The notes under the pieces are model-generated. The model ran no database searches. It was not told the DNA's origin and saw only the letters and a program-made list of their open reading frames with translations. Source: DATMNI01 sp963817515 (GTDB taxonomy: Bacteria; Acidobacteriota; Terriglobia; Bryobacterales; Bryobacteraceae). Taken from it: a DNA stretch of 64,000 nt. Below, piece after piece: positions 25,900 to 34,831 of this stretch. Numbering within the stretch: the first letter of the stretch is position 1; each line of letters starts with the position of its first letter. The stretch covers positions 558,001 through 622,000 of the forward strand of contig CAWFPJ010000023.1 of NCBI GenBank assembly GCA_963817515.1, written 5' to 3'. The position numbers and the translations under genes are program-made.

Positions 25900-27022
25900 G
25901 TGCGTCACCCTCGGATTCGCCATCGCGGTTAGCTGGGCAGGCGCCCATTTCAGTTTGGCGGGCGCCGATTTCGAATGGAATTTGCCCAAGGGTTTTCCTC
26001 GTCCTGCGGTCCCAGCCGATAATCCGATGAGCGCCGTGAAGGTCGAACTCGGCCGCTATTTGTTCTACGACAAACGAATATCCGTGAACGGCGGAGAATC
26101 GTGCGCCAGTTGCCATCGCCAGGAACTGGCGTTCACGGATGGACGGGCCCGTGCGGAAGGCACCACTGGACAGCTCCATCCGCGCAGCAGCATGAGTCTC
26201 GTCAACGTGGCATATGCGCCGCTGTTAACCTGGGCGAATCCTACACTCGATTCGCTCGAAGAGCAGGCGCTGACGCCGATGCTGGGAGAGGCGCCGGTCG
26301 AACTCGGGTTGAAGGGACATGAGCCGGAATTCTTGAACACTCTGCGGCTGGATCCTCTATACCAGCGCCTGTTCCCCCAGGCCTTCCCCGAAGAAGGCGA
26401 CGTCTACACACTCAAGAACGTCACCAAGGCGATTGCGGCCTTCGAACGCACGATCGTTTCCATGAGGTCCCCCTATGACCGATACCGCTGGGGCGGTGAC
26501 TCGTCGGCGATCTCGGATTCGGCCAAGCGAGGCGAGCTTCTGTTTTCCTCCAGCGAGCGGGGTGGATGTTTTCAGTGCCACGGGGGCTGGAATTTCAGCG
26601 CCATCCGATTCGATGGATCGCCCGATCAGCGCGACCGGAACAATCCTCGGCGCGATCAGAACGATCCCCGCGGCGCCTTCTTCAACACAGGCGTATCGGC
26701 GTACGCGCCGCCCAACCGCGGTGTTTATGAACGCACGCAGCGGTCCGACGATATCGGAAAATTCCGGGCGCCCACACTCCGCAACATCGCGCTCACGGCG
26801 CCGTACATGCACGACGGCAGCCTGGCCACACTCGAAGAAGTGCTCGATCACTATATGGCTGGCGGTAAGATGAATCACCCGAACAAATCGCGCATCCTCC
26901 GGCCATTCCGCCTGACGGACGGCGAAAAGCGCGATCTGGTCGAGTTCCTCAGGTCGCTCACCGACGAAGAGTTACTTCACGATCCCCGGTGGAGCGACCC
27001 CTGGATTACAGAGAGGAATTGA
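25865..27022 (+). CDS. Dihaem cytochrome c peroxidase family protein
   Basis: 385 residues; the ATG at 25865 lies within the last codons of the regulator gene (35-base overlap), so translation is coupled. A signal/anchor segment is followed by two c-type haem motifs, CASCH (residues 80-84) and CFQCH (235-239). Other family blocks are LGRYLFYDKRISVNGGESCASCHRQELAFTDG, KAIAAFERTIVSMRSPYDR and KFRAPTLRNIALTAPYMHDGSLATLEEVLDHY, including the distal Met in YMHDG. The group reduces H2O2 or modifies peptides (MauG, MbnH). The RNNPRRDQNDPRG insert near 255-270 resembles MbnH-type members. Periplasmic; partner electron donor unknown. Confidence 0.85.
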   Translation: MTRLRRGRWLPKCVTLGFAIAVSWAGAHFSLAGADFEWNLPKGFPRPAVPADNPMSAVKVELGRYLFYDKRISVNGGESCASCHRQELAFTDGRARAEGTTGQLHPRSSMSLVNVAYAPLLTWANPTLDSLEEQALTPMLGEAPVELGLKGHEPEFLNTLRLDPLYQRLFPQAFPEEGDVYTLKNVTKAIAAFERTIVSMRSPYDRYRWGGDSSAISDSAKRGELLFSSSERGGCFQCHGGWNFSAIRFDGSPDQRDRNNPRRDQNDPRGAFFNTGVSAYAPPNRGVYERTQRSDDIGKFRAPTLRNIALTAPYMHDGSLATLEEVLDHYMAGGKMNHPNKSRILRPFRLTDGEKRDLVEFLRSLTDEELLHDPRWSDPWITERN

Positions 27023-27069
27023 TCGGAGCCGCGAACGTAAGCGAGCAGTGCTCACACGCCGCCAGCGGC

Positions 27070-27276
27070 CTAGTCCTTTTGGAGCATCACCTCGGTCGAT
27101 TTGATGACGACGGTAACCTTGTCTCCCTTCTTAAGGCCCAGTTCTTCCGCACTCCGCCGCGTGATTACGCTCTCCACCTGGCTCTTTCCGATCTTTACGA
27201 CGACATGGGCCATAATGTCGCCTAGCGTCACCTCCGTAACTTTTCCTTCGAGCTGATTTCGCGCTGATATAGGCAT
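27070..27276 (-). CDS. mop: Molbindin (Mop/TOBE domain) molybdate-binding protein
   Basis: 68 residues from ATG 27276; the longer frame upstream lies in the divergent region and has no homology. The whole protein is one TOBE/Mop domain: MPISARNQLEGKVTEVTLGD, then VVVKIGKSQVESVITRRSAEELGLKKGDKVTVVIKSTEVML. The SARNQL start and the ITRRSAEELGL helix are signature features. Mop proteins form hexamers that store molybdate or tungstate in the cytoplasm. It is convergent with the dihaem peroxidase operon, which itself has molybdenum-linked genes, and divergent from uxuA-like 27377. Confidence 0.9.
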   Translation of the reverse strand: MPISARNQLEGKVTEVTLGDIMAHVVVKIGKSQVESVITRRSAEELGLKKGDKVTVVIKSTEVMLQKD

Positions 27277-27376
27277 GACCCAAGGATGGCACGGATTCGA
27301 CGATTCTCGAACATATCTTCGCCGCACTACATTTTCGTTGCAATTGTACGCTTGCCTGGTTTCTAATAAATACCGG

Positions 27377-28447
27377 ATGCTTTCCAGCCGCCGGAAGTTT
27401 GTCAAGTCCGGACTGTTCGCCGGCGCCCTGCCGCTTCTTGCCCAGCGCGGCGCGAAGACTATCGACGAAGCCGACCCGGGCAATGCCAAGCTGTGCCATC
27501 GCCTGGAAGCCGCTCGCATCACCGACGATGATCTCGGCTTTCTCCAGCAAATCGGGTTGCGGTGGGCGAGGTTGGAATATGGCGCCGGCGATATCGGTTT
27601 CGACACGCTGCGGGCGGCGCAGCAGCGGTTCGCGAAGTTCGGTATCCGGATCTATTCCGGCGTTCACTATTCGTATCGTTCGCTCAAGGTCCAGCTGGGG
27701 CAACCCGGACGGGATCGCGACATCGAAACTTATTGCCGTTTTCTGCGCGATCTTGGCAAGCTTGAGATTCCCGTCGCTTCCTATGATTTTCATCCGGCCA
27801 ACACCTATACCACCAACATGGTCCAGCACCGCGGATACACCGCCCGTGAGTTCGACCTGACCGATTTCCGCAACAAAGTGGAGAAGCGGCAATTCGATCG
27901 CGAGTATTCGGCGGACGACATCTGGGCCAACTACACATACTTCATGAAGGCCGCCCTGCCCGTGGCCGAGGAAGCCGGCGTCAAACTGGCGCTGCATCCG
28001 GACGACCCTCCACTGGCCAAGATGAATGGCGTGGCCAAGCTGTTCACGCACTACGACGGCTACCATCGCGCCGAGCAGATCGCCGGCAACAGCCGGAACT
28101 GGGGGCTCACTTTCTGCGTGGGCACATGGTCTGAGGGCGGCAACGCCATGGGCAAGAATGTCTTCGAGATGATCCGCGATTTCGGCGGCCGCGGCAAAAT
28201 TCTCGAGGTCCATTTCCGCAATGTAACCGGACCGCTGCCGCACTTTGTCGAGACGTTTCCCGACGATGGCTACATGGATATGTACCAGGTGATGAAAGCG
28301 CTGCGGCAGGTCCGGTTCAGCGGCGCCGCGGAACCAGACCATGTTCCGAAGCTTGCCGGCGATAGCGGACTGCTTCGTGCCGGCACGGCGTACTGCATCG
28401 CGTACATGCGCGCCCTGCTTCGGCGGGCGAATGAAGACGTGGGGTAG
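27377..28447 (+). CDS. uxuA: Mannonate dehydratase
   Basis: 356 residues from ATG 27377. The N-terminus has a Tat-like signal (MLSSRRKFVKSGLFAGALPLL), unusual for a normally cytoplasmic enzyme. The rest follows UxuA: LQQIGLRWARLEYG, IYSGVHYSYRS, ALPVAEEAGVKLALHPDDPP, WGLTFCVGTWSEGGN, GKILEVHFRNVTGPLPHFVETFPDDGYMDM and VMKALRQVRFSGAAEPDHVP, including the metal-binding His/Cys residues. It dehydrates D-mannonate to 2-keto-3-deoxygluconate in hexuronate breakdown. It is shorter than E. coli UxuA (394) but complete. It ends just before four short direct repeats. Periplasmic location is inference from the signal. Confidence 0.85.
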   Translation: MLSSRRKFVKSGLFAGALPLLAQRGAKTIDEADPGNAKLCHRLEAARITDDDLGFLQQIGLRWARLEYGAGDIGFDTLRAAQQRFAKFGIRIYSGVHYSYRSLKVQLGQPGRDRDIETYCRFLRDLGKLEIPVASYDFHPANTYTTNMVQHRGYTAREFDLTDFRNKVEKRQFDREYSADDIWANYTYFMKAALPVAEEAGVKLALHPDDPPLAKMNGVAKLFTHYDGYHRAEQIAGNSRNWGLTFCVGTWSEGGNAMGKNVFEMIRDFGGRGKILEVHFRNVTGPLPHFVETFPDDGYMDMYQVMKALRQVRFSGAAEPDHVPKLAGDSGLLRAGTAYCIAYMRALLRRANEDVG

Positions 28448-28455
28448 GCGGGGCG

Positions 28456-28507
28456 GCCTGCTTCGGGTGCCTGCTTCGGGTGCCTGCTTCGAGGGCCTGC
28501 TTCGGGG
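28456..28507. repeat. Four tandem 13-bp repeats (GCCTGCTTCGGGT-like)
   Basis: Units begin at 28456, 28469, 28482 and 28495; the first two are identical and the others differ by one or two bases. They fill the space between two convergent genes, nine bases after the uxuA stop. They could be slippage products or fold into alternative hairpins. Confidence 0.85.
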
Positions 28508-28514
28508 GCCCGGC

Positions 28515-30683
28515 TCAGTGCCGGCCGATAAGCATCTCGGTATAAAGCCGCTCCATATTCCGGGCGAAGCTGTGCGTGTCGCAGACCGCAGAGTCACTGA
28601 GCCGCGAGCGCATGTGTCGTCTGAGGTCCACGAGACTGTCTGGGGAATTCGCCAGGCTGATCGCCCCCGATATGGAGTCTTCGAGTCCTTGGCCTACCAG
28701 CTTTCCGAGGCCCGCGGCCTGCAGAATGGAGGCGCTGGTTCGCGATACCCAACGATCTCCGGAAAAGGTGACCACCGGGACACCCTGCCAGATCGCCTCC
28801 GTAGTAGTTGTGCCGCCATTGTAGGGGAAAGTGTCCAGTGCGATATCGATCTCGCCGTAAGTCTCAAGGAACCGGTAGTGATCCGAGGGGCCTTCTAAGC
28901 GAATCCTTTGGGCGGAGACATCATGCCGCTCGAAGAGGCTATGCACGAACTGCCGGGCGCCCGGCGACCCAAGCATTCCGTTCTTCACGATCAGGGAACT
29001 ATCGGGAACCTGCCGGAGAATCCTGCTCCATGCGCCGATCACTTCGTCGGTGATCTTGTATTGCGACGCCAGGCAACCGAAGGTAATGGCTCCCTTGGTC
29101 AGGAACGGCGGGTCTACCACAGGCGGCACGGGATAAGTCACTTCGAAAGTCAGATAGCTGCCCGGCACGCGCACAATCTTTTCACAATAGAACTTCTCCT
29201 CTTCCGGAGGAATCACCGCGTCGTCACCGATCAGGTAGTCGTAGCTCGCGATCCCGGTAGTGGCATACATGTTGAACCAGCCCACCACCACCGGGGCCGG
29301 CCGCAGCGTAAATAGCGGCAGCCGCTCCATCGCGCTGTAGCCATTCAGGTCGACCAGCAGATCGATTCCCGCATGCTCCATCTGTTGGGCAAGCGTCTGG
29401 TTGGAGACTCCGGTGGTGTCATGAAACCGGTCCTGCGGGTGAACCTGATAGCCATACCGGATCTGGGACGCTGCTGCATCCGAGAAGAGATGAATTTCGA
29501 ATTGCCGCCGATCGTGATGATTGATCAGGCCCCAGACGGGCTTCATCCAGTTGTGATCCTGAAAAAAGGAAGAGATGTAGCCGATGCGCCACGGCTGGTC
29601 GCCTGTTTTCACCCGGCGCGGCGAGTGTTCAGTCGGCCGCGCTGTAGGGAGTTGGCGTTCCGCCCAGGTGCGCCGTGCATCGAGTATGGCTTGGTTGTCG
29701 CTTGCCGGACTGCCGGGGATGATCACGGCAATTGCCGCTTCTGGCAGCGCCGGGTCGCCTCCCAGGGCCGCCTGGCGAAACAGGTCCAGCGCTTCCTCCA
29801 CCTGACCCAGCTTGAATAAGACCTGTCCGAGATTGTGCTGAGCCTCCGGCCAATCCGGCTGAATCTCCAACGCCCGCAGGAAGCAGGCCATGGCGGTCGC
29901 GTATTCCTTCCGGGAGCTTTCCGCGCACCCGGCCGAGTACCAGGCGCGAGATAATTTCGGATTGAGTTGCAGCGATCGCTGATACGCGGCACTAGCCGCC
30001 GGAAGCTGCCGGAGTGTCTGCAGTGCGTTGCCTAAGTCGCAGTGTAAGTCTGCGTCATCGGGCATCAAAACGATAGCCCTCTTAAGAAAGGGGACGGCAT
30101 CTTCGGCTCGCGCCAATATCTGCAGCACTTGACCCAGGCCGGCCAGGGCGCGCGCGTGCTTGGGGTCGCTGTCTATGGCCCGGCGAAAGCACTCCGCGGC
30201 CGGCTCCATCTGCCCGTTTGCCAGGTAAACGCTGCCTAGATTGTAGTGCGCGGCGGTGTAGCCGGAATCGCGCGCCAGGGCTTGCTGGTATGCTTCAATC
30301 GCGTCCTCCAGGCGCCCTTGCTTCTTGCACAGAACGCCCAGGTTGTTGTAATTATCGGCGGAATCGTCCAGGGCAATCGCCCGCCGGAAGCTGGCTTCCG
30401 CTTCGTCCGCCATCCCGAGCGCCATCAAGTCAAGTCCCAAGAGGCTGTAACACTTCCCCTGGTCCGGCCCACTAATCAGAGCCCGGCGAACCAGTTCCAC
30501 TGCTTCAGCAGGTCGGCCGGCCTGATGAGCGATCACCCCCAGCAGGTATAAAACTTCGCTGTGATCGGGTGTGGCTCGCAGAATCTCCTGGTAAAGCCGG
30601 CTCGCCTCCGCCACATTTCCGGCACAATGATGATCGAACGCCTGCCGGAACAAATTGTCTTCACGCTCCGTCAGGCGTTTCAC
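28515..30683 (-). CDS. TPR-containing O-GlcNAc transferase-like (SPINDLY/GT41) protein
   Basis: 722 residues from GTG 30683, whose GTGA overlaps the stop of the FAD oxidase gene; the longer frame to 30857 lies inside that gene. Residues about 10-320 contain at least eight TPR repeats (for example ADNYNNLGVLCKKQGRLEDAIEAYQQAL). Residues about 350-720 match the GT41 catalytic half: RIGYISSFFQDHNWMKPVWGL, HERLDVLVDLNGYS-like block IDLLVDLNGYSAMERL, FGCLASQYKITDEVIGAWSRILRQVPDSSLIVK, RIRLEGPSDHYRFLETYGEIDIALDTFPYNGGTTTTEAIWQGVPVVTF. Bacterial homologues glycosylate proteins with UDP-sugars in the cytoplasm. The substrate protein is unknown. Confidence 0.85.
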   Translation of the reverse strand: MKRLTEREDNLFRQAFDHHCAGNVAEASRLYQEILRATPDHSEVLYLLGVIAHQAGRPAEAVELVRRALISGPDQGKCYSLLGLDLMALGMADEAEASFRRAIALDDSADNYNNLGVLCKKQGRLEDAIEAYQQALARDSGYTAAHYNLGSVYLANGQMEPAAECFRRAIDSDPKHARALAGLGQVLQILARAEDAVPFLKRAIVLMPDDADLHCDLGNALQTLRQLPAASAAYQRSLQLNPKLSRAWYSAGCAESSRKEYATAMACFLRALEIQPDWPEAQHNLGQVLFKLGQVEEALDLFRQAALGGDPALPEAAIAVIIPGSPASDNQAILDARRTWAERQLPTARPTEHSPRRVKTGDQPWRIGYISSFFQDHNWMKPVWGLINHHDRRQFEIHLFSDAAASQIRYGYQVHPQDRFHDTTGVSNQTLAQQMEHAGIDLLVDLNGYSAMERLPLFTLRPAPVVVGWFNMYATTGIASYDYLIGDDAVIPPEEEKFYCEKIVRVPGSYLTFEVTYPVPPVVDPPFLTKGAITFGCLASQYKITDEVIGAWSRILRQVPDSSLIVKNGMLGSPGARQFVHSLFERHDVSAQRIRLEGPSDHYRFLETYGEIDIALDTFPYNGGTTTTEAIWQGVPVVTFSGDRWVSRTSASILQAAGLGKLVGQGLEDSISGAISLANSPDSLVDLRRHMRSRLSDSAVCDTHSFARNMERLYTEMLIGRH

Positions 30684-32269
30684 AAACCGTAGCGGCCTGG
30701 CGAGAATAGATGATGTGGATCGACCGCCGCCTTGAGGGTCTCCGCCAAATGCCAGAAGCTCCGCCCCTGTTGAGGTAGCGTCTCCATGACGGCAATGTTG
30801 ATGCGGTAAGGAAAGCAGCCGGCCTTCTTTCCTTCCTGCATAAGCGTCTCGAAACACCGGTGCGCGTTGTCCTTGTCCTCAGGCCGCTTATAGATAATCG
30901 GAATCACTCCCATCGCGCAGCGGTCGTTGACCGTCGTCAATGAGATTGCTTCGGGGAAGCCGTAAGCGCGGAGCGTCGTCTGAATCGTTACGATCATTTG
31001 TGAGATCAGACTTTCCTTCAGCGGAATAATGGGCGCATACCAGATAACGCCCACGCCCTCCTTGATCGGATCTTTCAAACCGCCGGGACCAATCGGCACA
31101 TACTTATATACCAGTCTCAGCTCCAGGGCGCGCGGCTCGCCGCGTACGATTTGCAGAATGTCCCGGCCCTGTTTAACCTGGCGCGCGAGCTTTTTCCCGA
31201 GCGTTCCCGGCATATACTTCGCCAGCACGTTAAAACGGCGGATGCGGTTTTCGTTCAGGAAAATAATCTGCGATAGATGCGGCTTTAAGATTTTCTTCAG
31301 CGCGCGTCGCGCCGCCCGGACCATGGAGTTTCGGCAATGAAGAACGCCGAATCCCACCCAGGCAAACTCCCGCGACAGGCCCATGCCCAGTTCCGAGGTG
31401 TCCAGCGTCAGACAGAATTGCGCGTGGTTCATGAGTTTGATGCCGCCCGCAATGCCGCGCAAGCTGTCCAGCGCCTCTCTGCAGTGCCCCACCACCGCTG
31501 GCAGTTGCGCCTCCTCTTTAATCGTAAAAACGTAAACCTCAATGTGTTCCGGCCGCCGCCTCAGCGCGATGGTCAGCGCTGTTACAATTCCAAAATTCCC
31601 CTGTGCGAATAGCCCGTCGAGGTACGGCCCGATTCCCCATTTCCAGGAACTCTGCGCAGTCGGCATTCCCAGGCTGGCCAGGGACGACTCGTATATCGTG
31701 CCATCGGGCAAGACGGCCCGCAGTGAACGCACGGCTCCAAAATGATCCTCTTCCGGCGTAATTCCGAAACCCCGCTCCATGGCGTTGCCCAAAAGGCTGA
31801 CCGTCGGTCCTGCGCCCGTGGTTGGGACGAAGAAATCCAGTCCGGACTCCTTAAAATATCTGGAGAGTTGCCCTTGGGTGACCCCCGGCTCCAGCGTGAT
31901 CAACCCCAATTCCTGGTCCAGTTCAATGATCCGGTTCATCCCCGAAAGATCCACTAGAACGCAATCGTTTTCCACCGGAAGCGCGGTGCCGTAGCCCCAG
32001 TTGTGACCCGTGGAAAACGCATAAAGGCGCACTTGATGCCGAACCGCGATGCGGACGATCTGCTGGACGCTCTCTTCGTCCTCGGGCTTAAGCGCGGCCA
32101 GCACCGACCGGGTGAGGCTCAGGCAATTGACGAGGTAAGGAGCGAGGGCCTCTCCCACCAGAATCTGTTCGGGACGAAGCATCTCGCTCCATTCGGCCAG
32201 TGCGCCGGACGTGCGCTCAGACGACGATCCATCCCCGGGTCTGCTTTGCAAATTAAGTGACACTACCAA
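30680..32269 (-). CDS. FAD-linked oxidase of the vanillyl-alcohol oxidase / 4-cresol dehydrogenase type
   Basis: 529 residues. The start is TTG 32269, directly following the stop of the acyl-CoA dehydrogenase gene; GTG 32263 is an equal alternative. The FAD-binding PCMH domain is clear: VRLYAFSTGHNWGYGTALPVENDCVLVDLSGMNRIIELDQELGLITLEPGVTQGQL, then FFVPTTGAGPTVSLLGNAMERGFG and GNFGIVTALTIAL. The C-terminal half has the FAD-oxidase C domain ending in DPHHLFSPGRYGL. The family oxidises para-substituted phenols such as vanillyl alcohol, eugenol or p-cresol. No N-terminal signal is evident. It overlaps the next gene by four bases and shares an operon with the frameshifted acyl-CoA dehydrogenase. 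Exact substrate unknown. Confidence 0.82.
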   Translation of the reverse strand: MVVSLNLQSRPGDGSSSERTSGALAEWSEMLRPEQILVGEALAPYLVNCLSLTRSVLAALKPEDEESVQQIVRIAVRHQVRLYAFSTGHNWGYGTALPVENDCVLVDLSGMNRIIELDQELGLITLEPGVTQGQLSRYFKESGLDFFVPTTGAGPTVSLLGNAMERGFGITPEEDHFGAVRSLRAVLPDGTIYESSLASLGMPTAQSSWKWGIGPYLDGLFAQGNFGIVTALTIALRRRPEHIEVYVFTIKEEAQLPAVVGHCREALDSLRGIAGGIKLMNHAQFCLTLDTSELGMGLSREFAWVGFGVLHCRNSMVRAARRALKKILKPHLSQIIFLNENRIRRFNVLAKYMPGTLGKKLARQVKQGRDILQIVRGEPRALELRLVYKYVPIGPGGLKDPIKEGVGVIWYAPIIPLKESLISQMIVTIQTTLRAYGFPEAISLTTVNDRCAMGVIPIIYKRPEDKDNAHRCFETLMQEGKKAGCFPYRINIAVMETLPQQGRSFWHLAETLKAAVDPHHLFSPGRYGL

Positions 32270-34070
32270 CTATAGCGAATAGCGCCCCGCCTCGATCACG
32301 TGCCGCGCAATCTGGCGGCCCAGGGCAATGGTGTCGGCAGGCTCATGTTTTGCGAGCTTGCGTAGAATCGCCATCTGGGTCCTCAGCATGTCTCCCTCGG
32401 CCACCGCGGCCGTCACCTTGCGCGCTGAGAACTCCACCGTCTGCATGGCCTTCGCCGCATAATATTGCGTGATCGCAATCGCCTGCCTGGCCGCAGCCTC
32501 GCCTCGGCTATCCACCAGTTTGCCGGCGCGCAGGATGCAACTCTCCAAGGCGTAGACCTCGGTGATGCAATCGGCCAGCGCGCCCATGATCTCCTGCTGG
32601 TCCGCCAGGGCCTGCATGTACTTCTGCGATGCGGCGCCCGCTGCAAACAGGGTCAGCTTCTTGGCTTGGGCCAGCAGTTTGTACTCGGCCGCCAGCGGCC
32701 CTTCCCGCGGTTCGCCGCCGGTTGGGCCGGACATCACCTCATCCATGACCTGCTTGATCGCCTGCAACAACGGTAACTGGCCCGCCATCGCCCGCTTCAT
32801 CATCCAACCTGTGATGATCAGCCGGTTGATTTCATTGGTACCCTCGAAGATGCGGTTAATCCGCGAATCGCGGTACGCCCGTTCCGCCGGGTACTCCTCC
32901 ACGAATCCGTACCCGGCGTAGATCTGAACCACGTGATCCACCACCATGTCGAGCATCTCCGATCCCCAGACCTTCAAGATCGAGCACTCCACCGCGTACT
33001 CCTCGATGCGCTTCTGAATTTCCCGCGAAGCCCCGTCTGCGTGGGCATCCAGATCGGCCAGCGCCGCGTCGATCATGCCGATGGTTCGGTAGGTCAAACT
33101 CTCACCGGCGTAAACTCCGGCCGCGCACTCCGCCAGCTTCTCCTGGATCAGTCCGAACTCGCATATCGCCTTTCCAAATGCCTTGCGCTCCTTGGCATAC
33201 TGAATGGCCCTCTGCAATCCGTGCCGCGCTCCTCCAACGCAGGCGGCGCCCAGCTTGAAGCGTCCAATGTTCAGGATATTGAATGCTATGTGGTGCCCTT
33301 TGCCCGGCTCGCCCAGCAGATTCTCCACCGGCACCTGGCAGTCGGCCAGAATCAGCGGGCAAGTGGATGAGCCCCGAATGCCGAGCTTGTGCTCCTCCGG
33401 TCCCACCGAGAATCCGGGCGTATTGCGGTCAATAATAAACGCGGAGAATTTCTCGCCGTCGATCTTTGCGAACACCGTGAAAACGTCGGCGAAGCCGCTG
33501 TTCGTGATCCACATTTTTTCGCCGTTCAGCACATAGTGCCGGCCATCCTCGGACAGCACCGCGCGCGTCCGGCAATTCATGGCATCGGAAGCCGACGACG
33601 ATTCGGAGAGTGCATACGCCCCGATCCATTCGCCCGAGGCCAGCCTGGGCAGATACTTTTGCTTCTGCGCCACCGTCCCGTACCACACAATCGGCAGCGT
33701 CCCGATTCCTACGTGCGCGCTGAAAGCTACTGAGAAGCTGGCCAAGCTGGCTCATCGACTCCGCAATAATCGCCGACGTCGCCTTGTCCATCTCCAGGCC
33801 GCCGTACGCTTCCGGAACGTCCACCCCCATCAAGCCCAAGTCACCGGCCTTGCGCAGCAAGCTCCTGGTTACTTCAAAATTCTTGGCCTCGATCTCCTGG
33901 GCGGCCGGCATCACCTCATTGGTTGTAAACTCCACCGTCGTCTTGGCGATCTGCCGGTGTTCATCGGTAAAGTCCTCAGGCGTGAAGATGTCCTGCGGTT
34001 CGCGCTCCTCCGTCAGAAAACTGCCGCCTTTGATCCGCTTGGGCGTTACCTGCGTTTTGCTGGTTGCCAT
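32270..34070 (-). pseudogene. Acyl-CoA dehydrogenase (FadE/VLCAD-like), one frameshift
   Basis: Two frames make one protein of about 600 residues. From ATG 34070 the first frame gives FLTEEREPQDIFTPEDFTDEHRQI, RKAGDLGLMGVDVPEAYGGLEMD and AIIAESMSQ. The homology then resumes in the next frame at LASFSVAFSAHVGIGTLPIVWYGT and runs through YALSESSSASDAMNCRT, MWITNSGFADVFTVFAKI, QIYAGYGFVEEYPAERAYRDSRINRIFEGTNEINRL to 32270. One extra base near 33745-33748 explains the break. The long C-terminal extension is typical of ACAD9/VLCAD-like bacterial enzymes, which oxidise long-chain acyl-CoAs. All catalytic regions are kept; this is a recent lesion or a sequence error. It heads an operon with the FAD oxidase and the GT41 protein. 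Confidence 0.85.
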
Positions 34071-34123
34071 ATTAGTAACCCCTACCGTACCTCTCTCACC
34101 GCTGCGCCGCAACCGGGTTCCGC

Positions 34124-34216
34124 AATTCAGTTTTGGCTCACTCCAGGCGAATCGCTAACCGGTCAAGAGAACACATAGGACTACTTCAATACGTTCGAAT
34201 TGAATTTTGGCTCACT
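34124..34216. repeat. Pair of imperfect 19-bp direct repeats in a divergent promoter region
   Basis: AATTCAGTTTTGGCTCACT (34124-34142) and AATTGAATTTTGGCTCACT (34198-34216) match at 17 of 19 positions, 74 bases apart start to start. They lie between the acyl-CoA dehydrogenase start and a small-protein gene, so they may be operators or a trace of duplication. Confidence 0.6.
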
Positions 34217-34246
34217 TTAAGAGTCATTACGTGCTAGACTGAGCCG

Positions 34247-34486
34247 GTGAAAGCTGATCAATCTCTTCTTGAAGCTGCATTAGTTGGATATCAGACGCAA
34301 CTCACTCAGATCCAACAAGCAATGACAGACATCCGACAGAAGCTTGGCCAGAAAACCGCCAATGCCGGAGCTTCGGCTGTCGGCCCCACTAAGCGAAAGA
34401 TGTCAGCCGCGGCCCGCAAAAGAATCGCTGCGGCCCAGAAGAAACGTTGGGCTGAGTACAAGAAACAAAAGGCGGCCGCGAAGTAA
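34247..34486 (+). CDS. Small basic protein with helical N-terminus (paralogue A)
   Basis: 79 residues from GTG 34247. The N-terminal half (SLLEAALVGYQTQLTQIQQAMTDIRQKLG) should form an amphipathic or coiled-coil helix. The C-terminal half is strongly basic: KRKMSAAARKRIAAAQKKRW followed by AEYKKQK. This kind of tail is seen in small acidobacterial proteins and suggests nucleic acid binding. It faces a diverged relative on the opposite strand (34499-34831) with only 12 bases between their stops. No function is known. Confidence 0.55.
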   Translation: MKADQSLLEAALVGYQTQLTQIQQAMTDIRQKLGQKTANAGASAVGPTKRKMSAAARKRIAAAQKKRWAEYKKQKAAAK

Positions 34487-34498
34487 GGCCGGAGATTT

Positions 34499-34831
34499 CT
34501 AGAGAGGCGCCTGCCGGTTCAAAAAGGCGTGTGGTGCAATCCGCCTTGGACTCCGGGCTGGCTGGATGCCGAAGGAGAGCCATTGAACCAGGCTTGAGGA
34601 TGGATTGGGTTTTCGCCTCTTGTATTCTGTTCGTCTCCACTTGCGCGCCGAAGCGATTCGCTTGATTACCTTGGTAGGTAGCGGTCGTCTATCCGGTACT
34701 GCTTGGGCCGTCAGCGTGTGTCTCTCGCCAATCCGCCGGCGAATTTCCAGGATCGCTTGATTCACTTGTGCAAGCTCGTACCCGTAGCCGCGTAACACAT
34801 CACGAAGAAAATTGGGGTTGGTTTTGTTCAT
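34499..34831 (-). CDS. Diverged paralogue B of the small basic protein
   Basis: 110 residues from ATG 34831 (the open frame continues to 34927). The region FLRDVLRGYGYELAQVNQAI followed by LEIRRRIGER aligns with the helix of the 34247 protein, and KVIKRIASARKWRRTEYKRRK aligns with its basic tail (shared KRIAxAxK and EYKxxK). It then continues about 30 residues past where the relative stops, suggesting loss of the original stop. It may be a decaying copy. Upstream on the same strand lies the recombinase-like HTH fragment. Confidence 0.45.
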   Translation of the reverse strand: MNKTNPNFLRDVLRGYGYELAQVNQAILEIRRRIGERHTLTAQAVPDRRPLPTKVIKRIASARKWRRTEYKRRKPNPSSSLVQWLSFGIQPARSPRRIAPHAFLNRQAPL

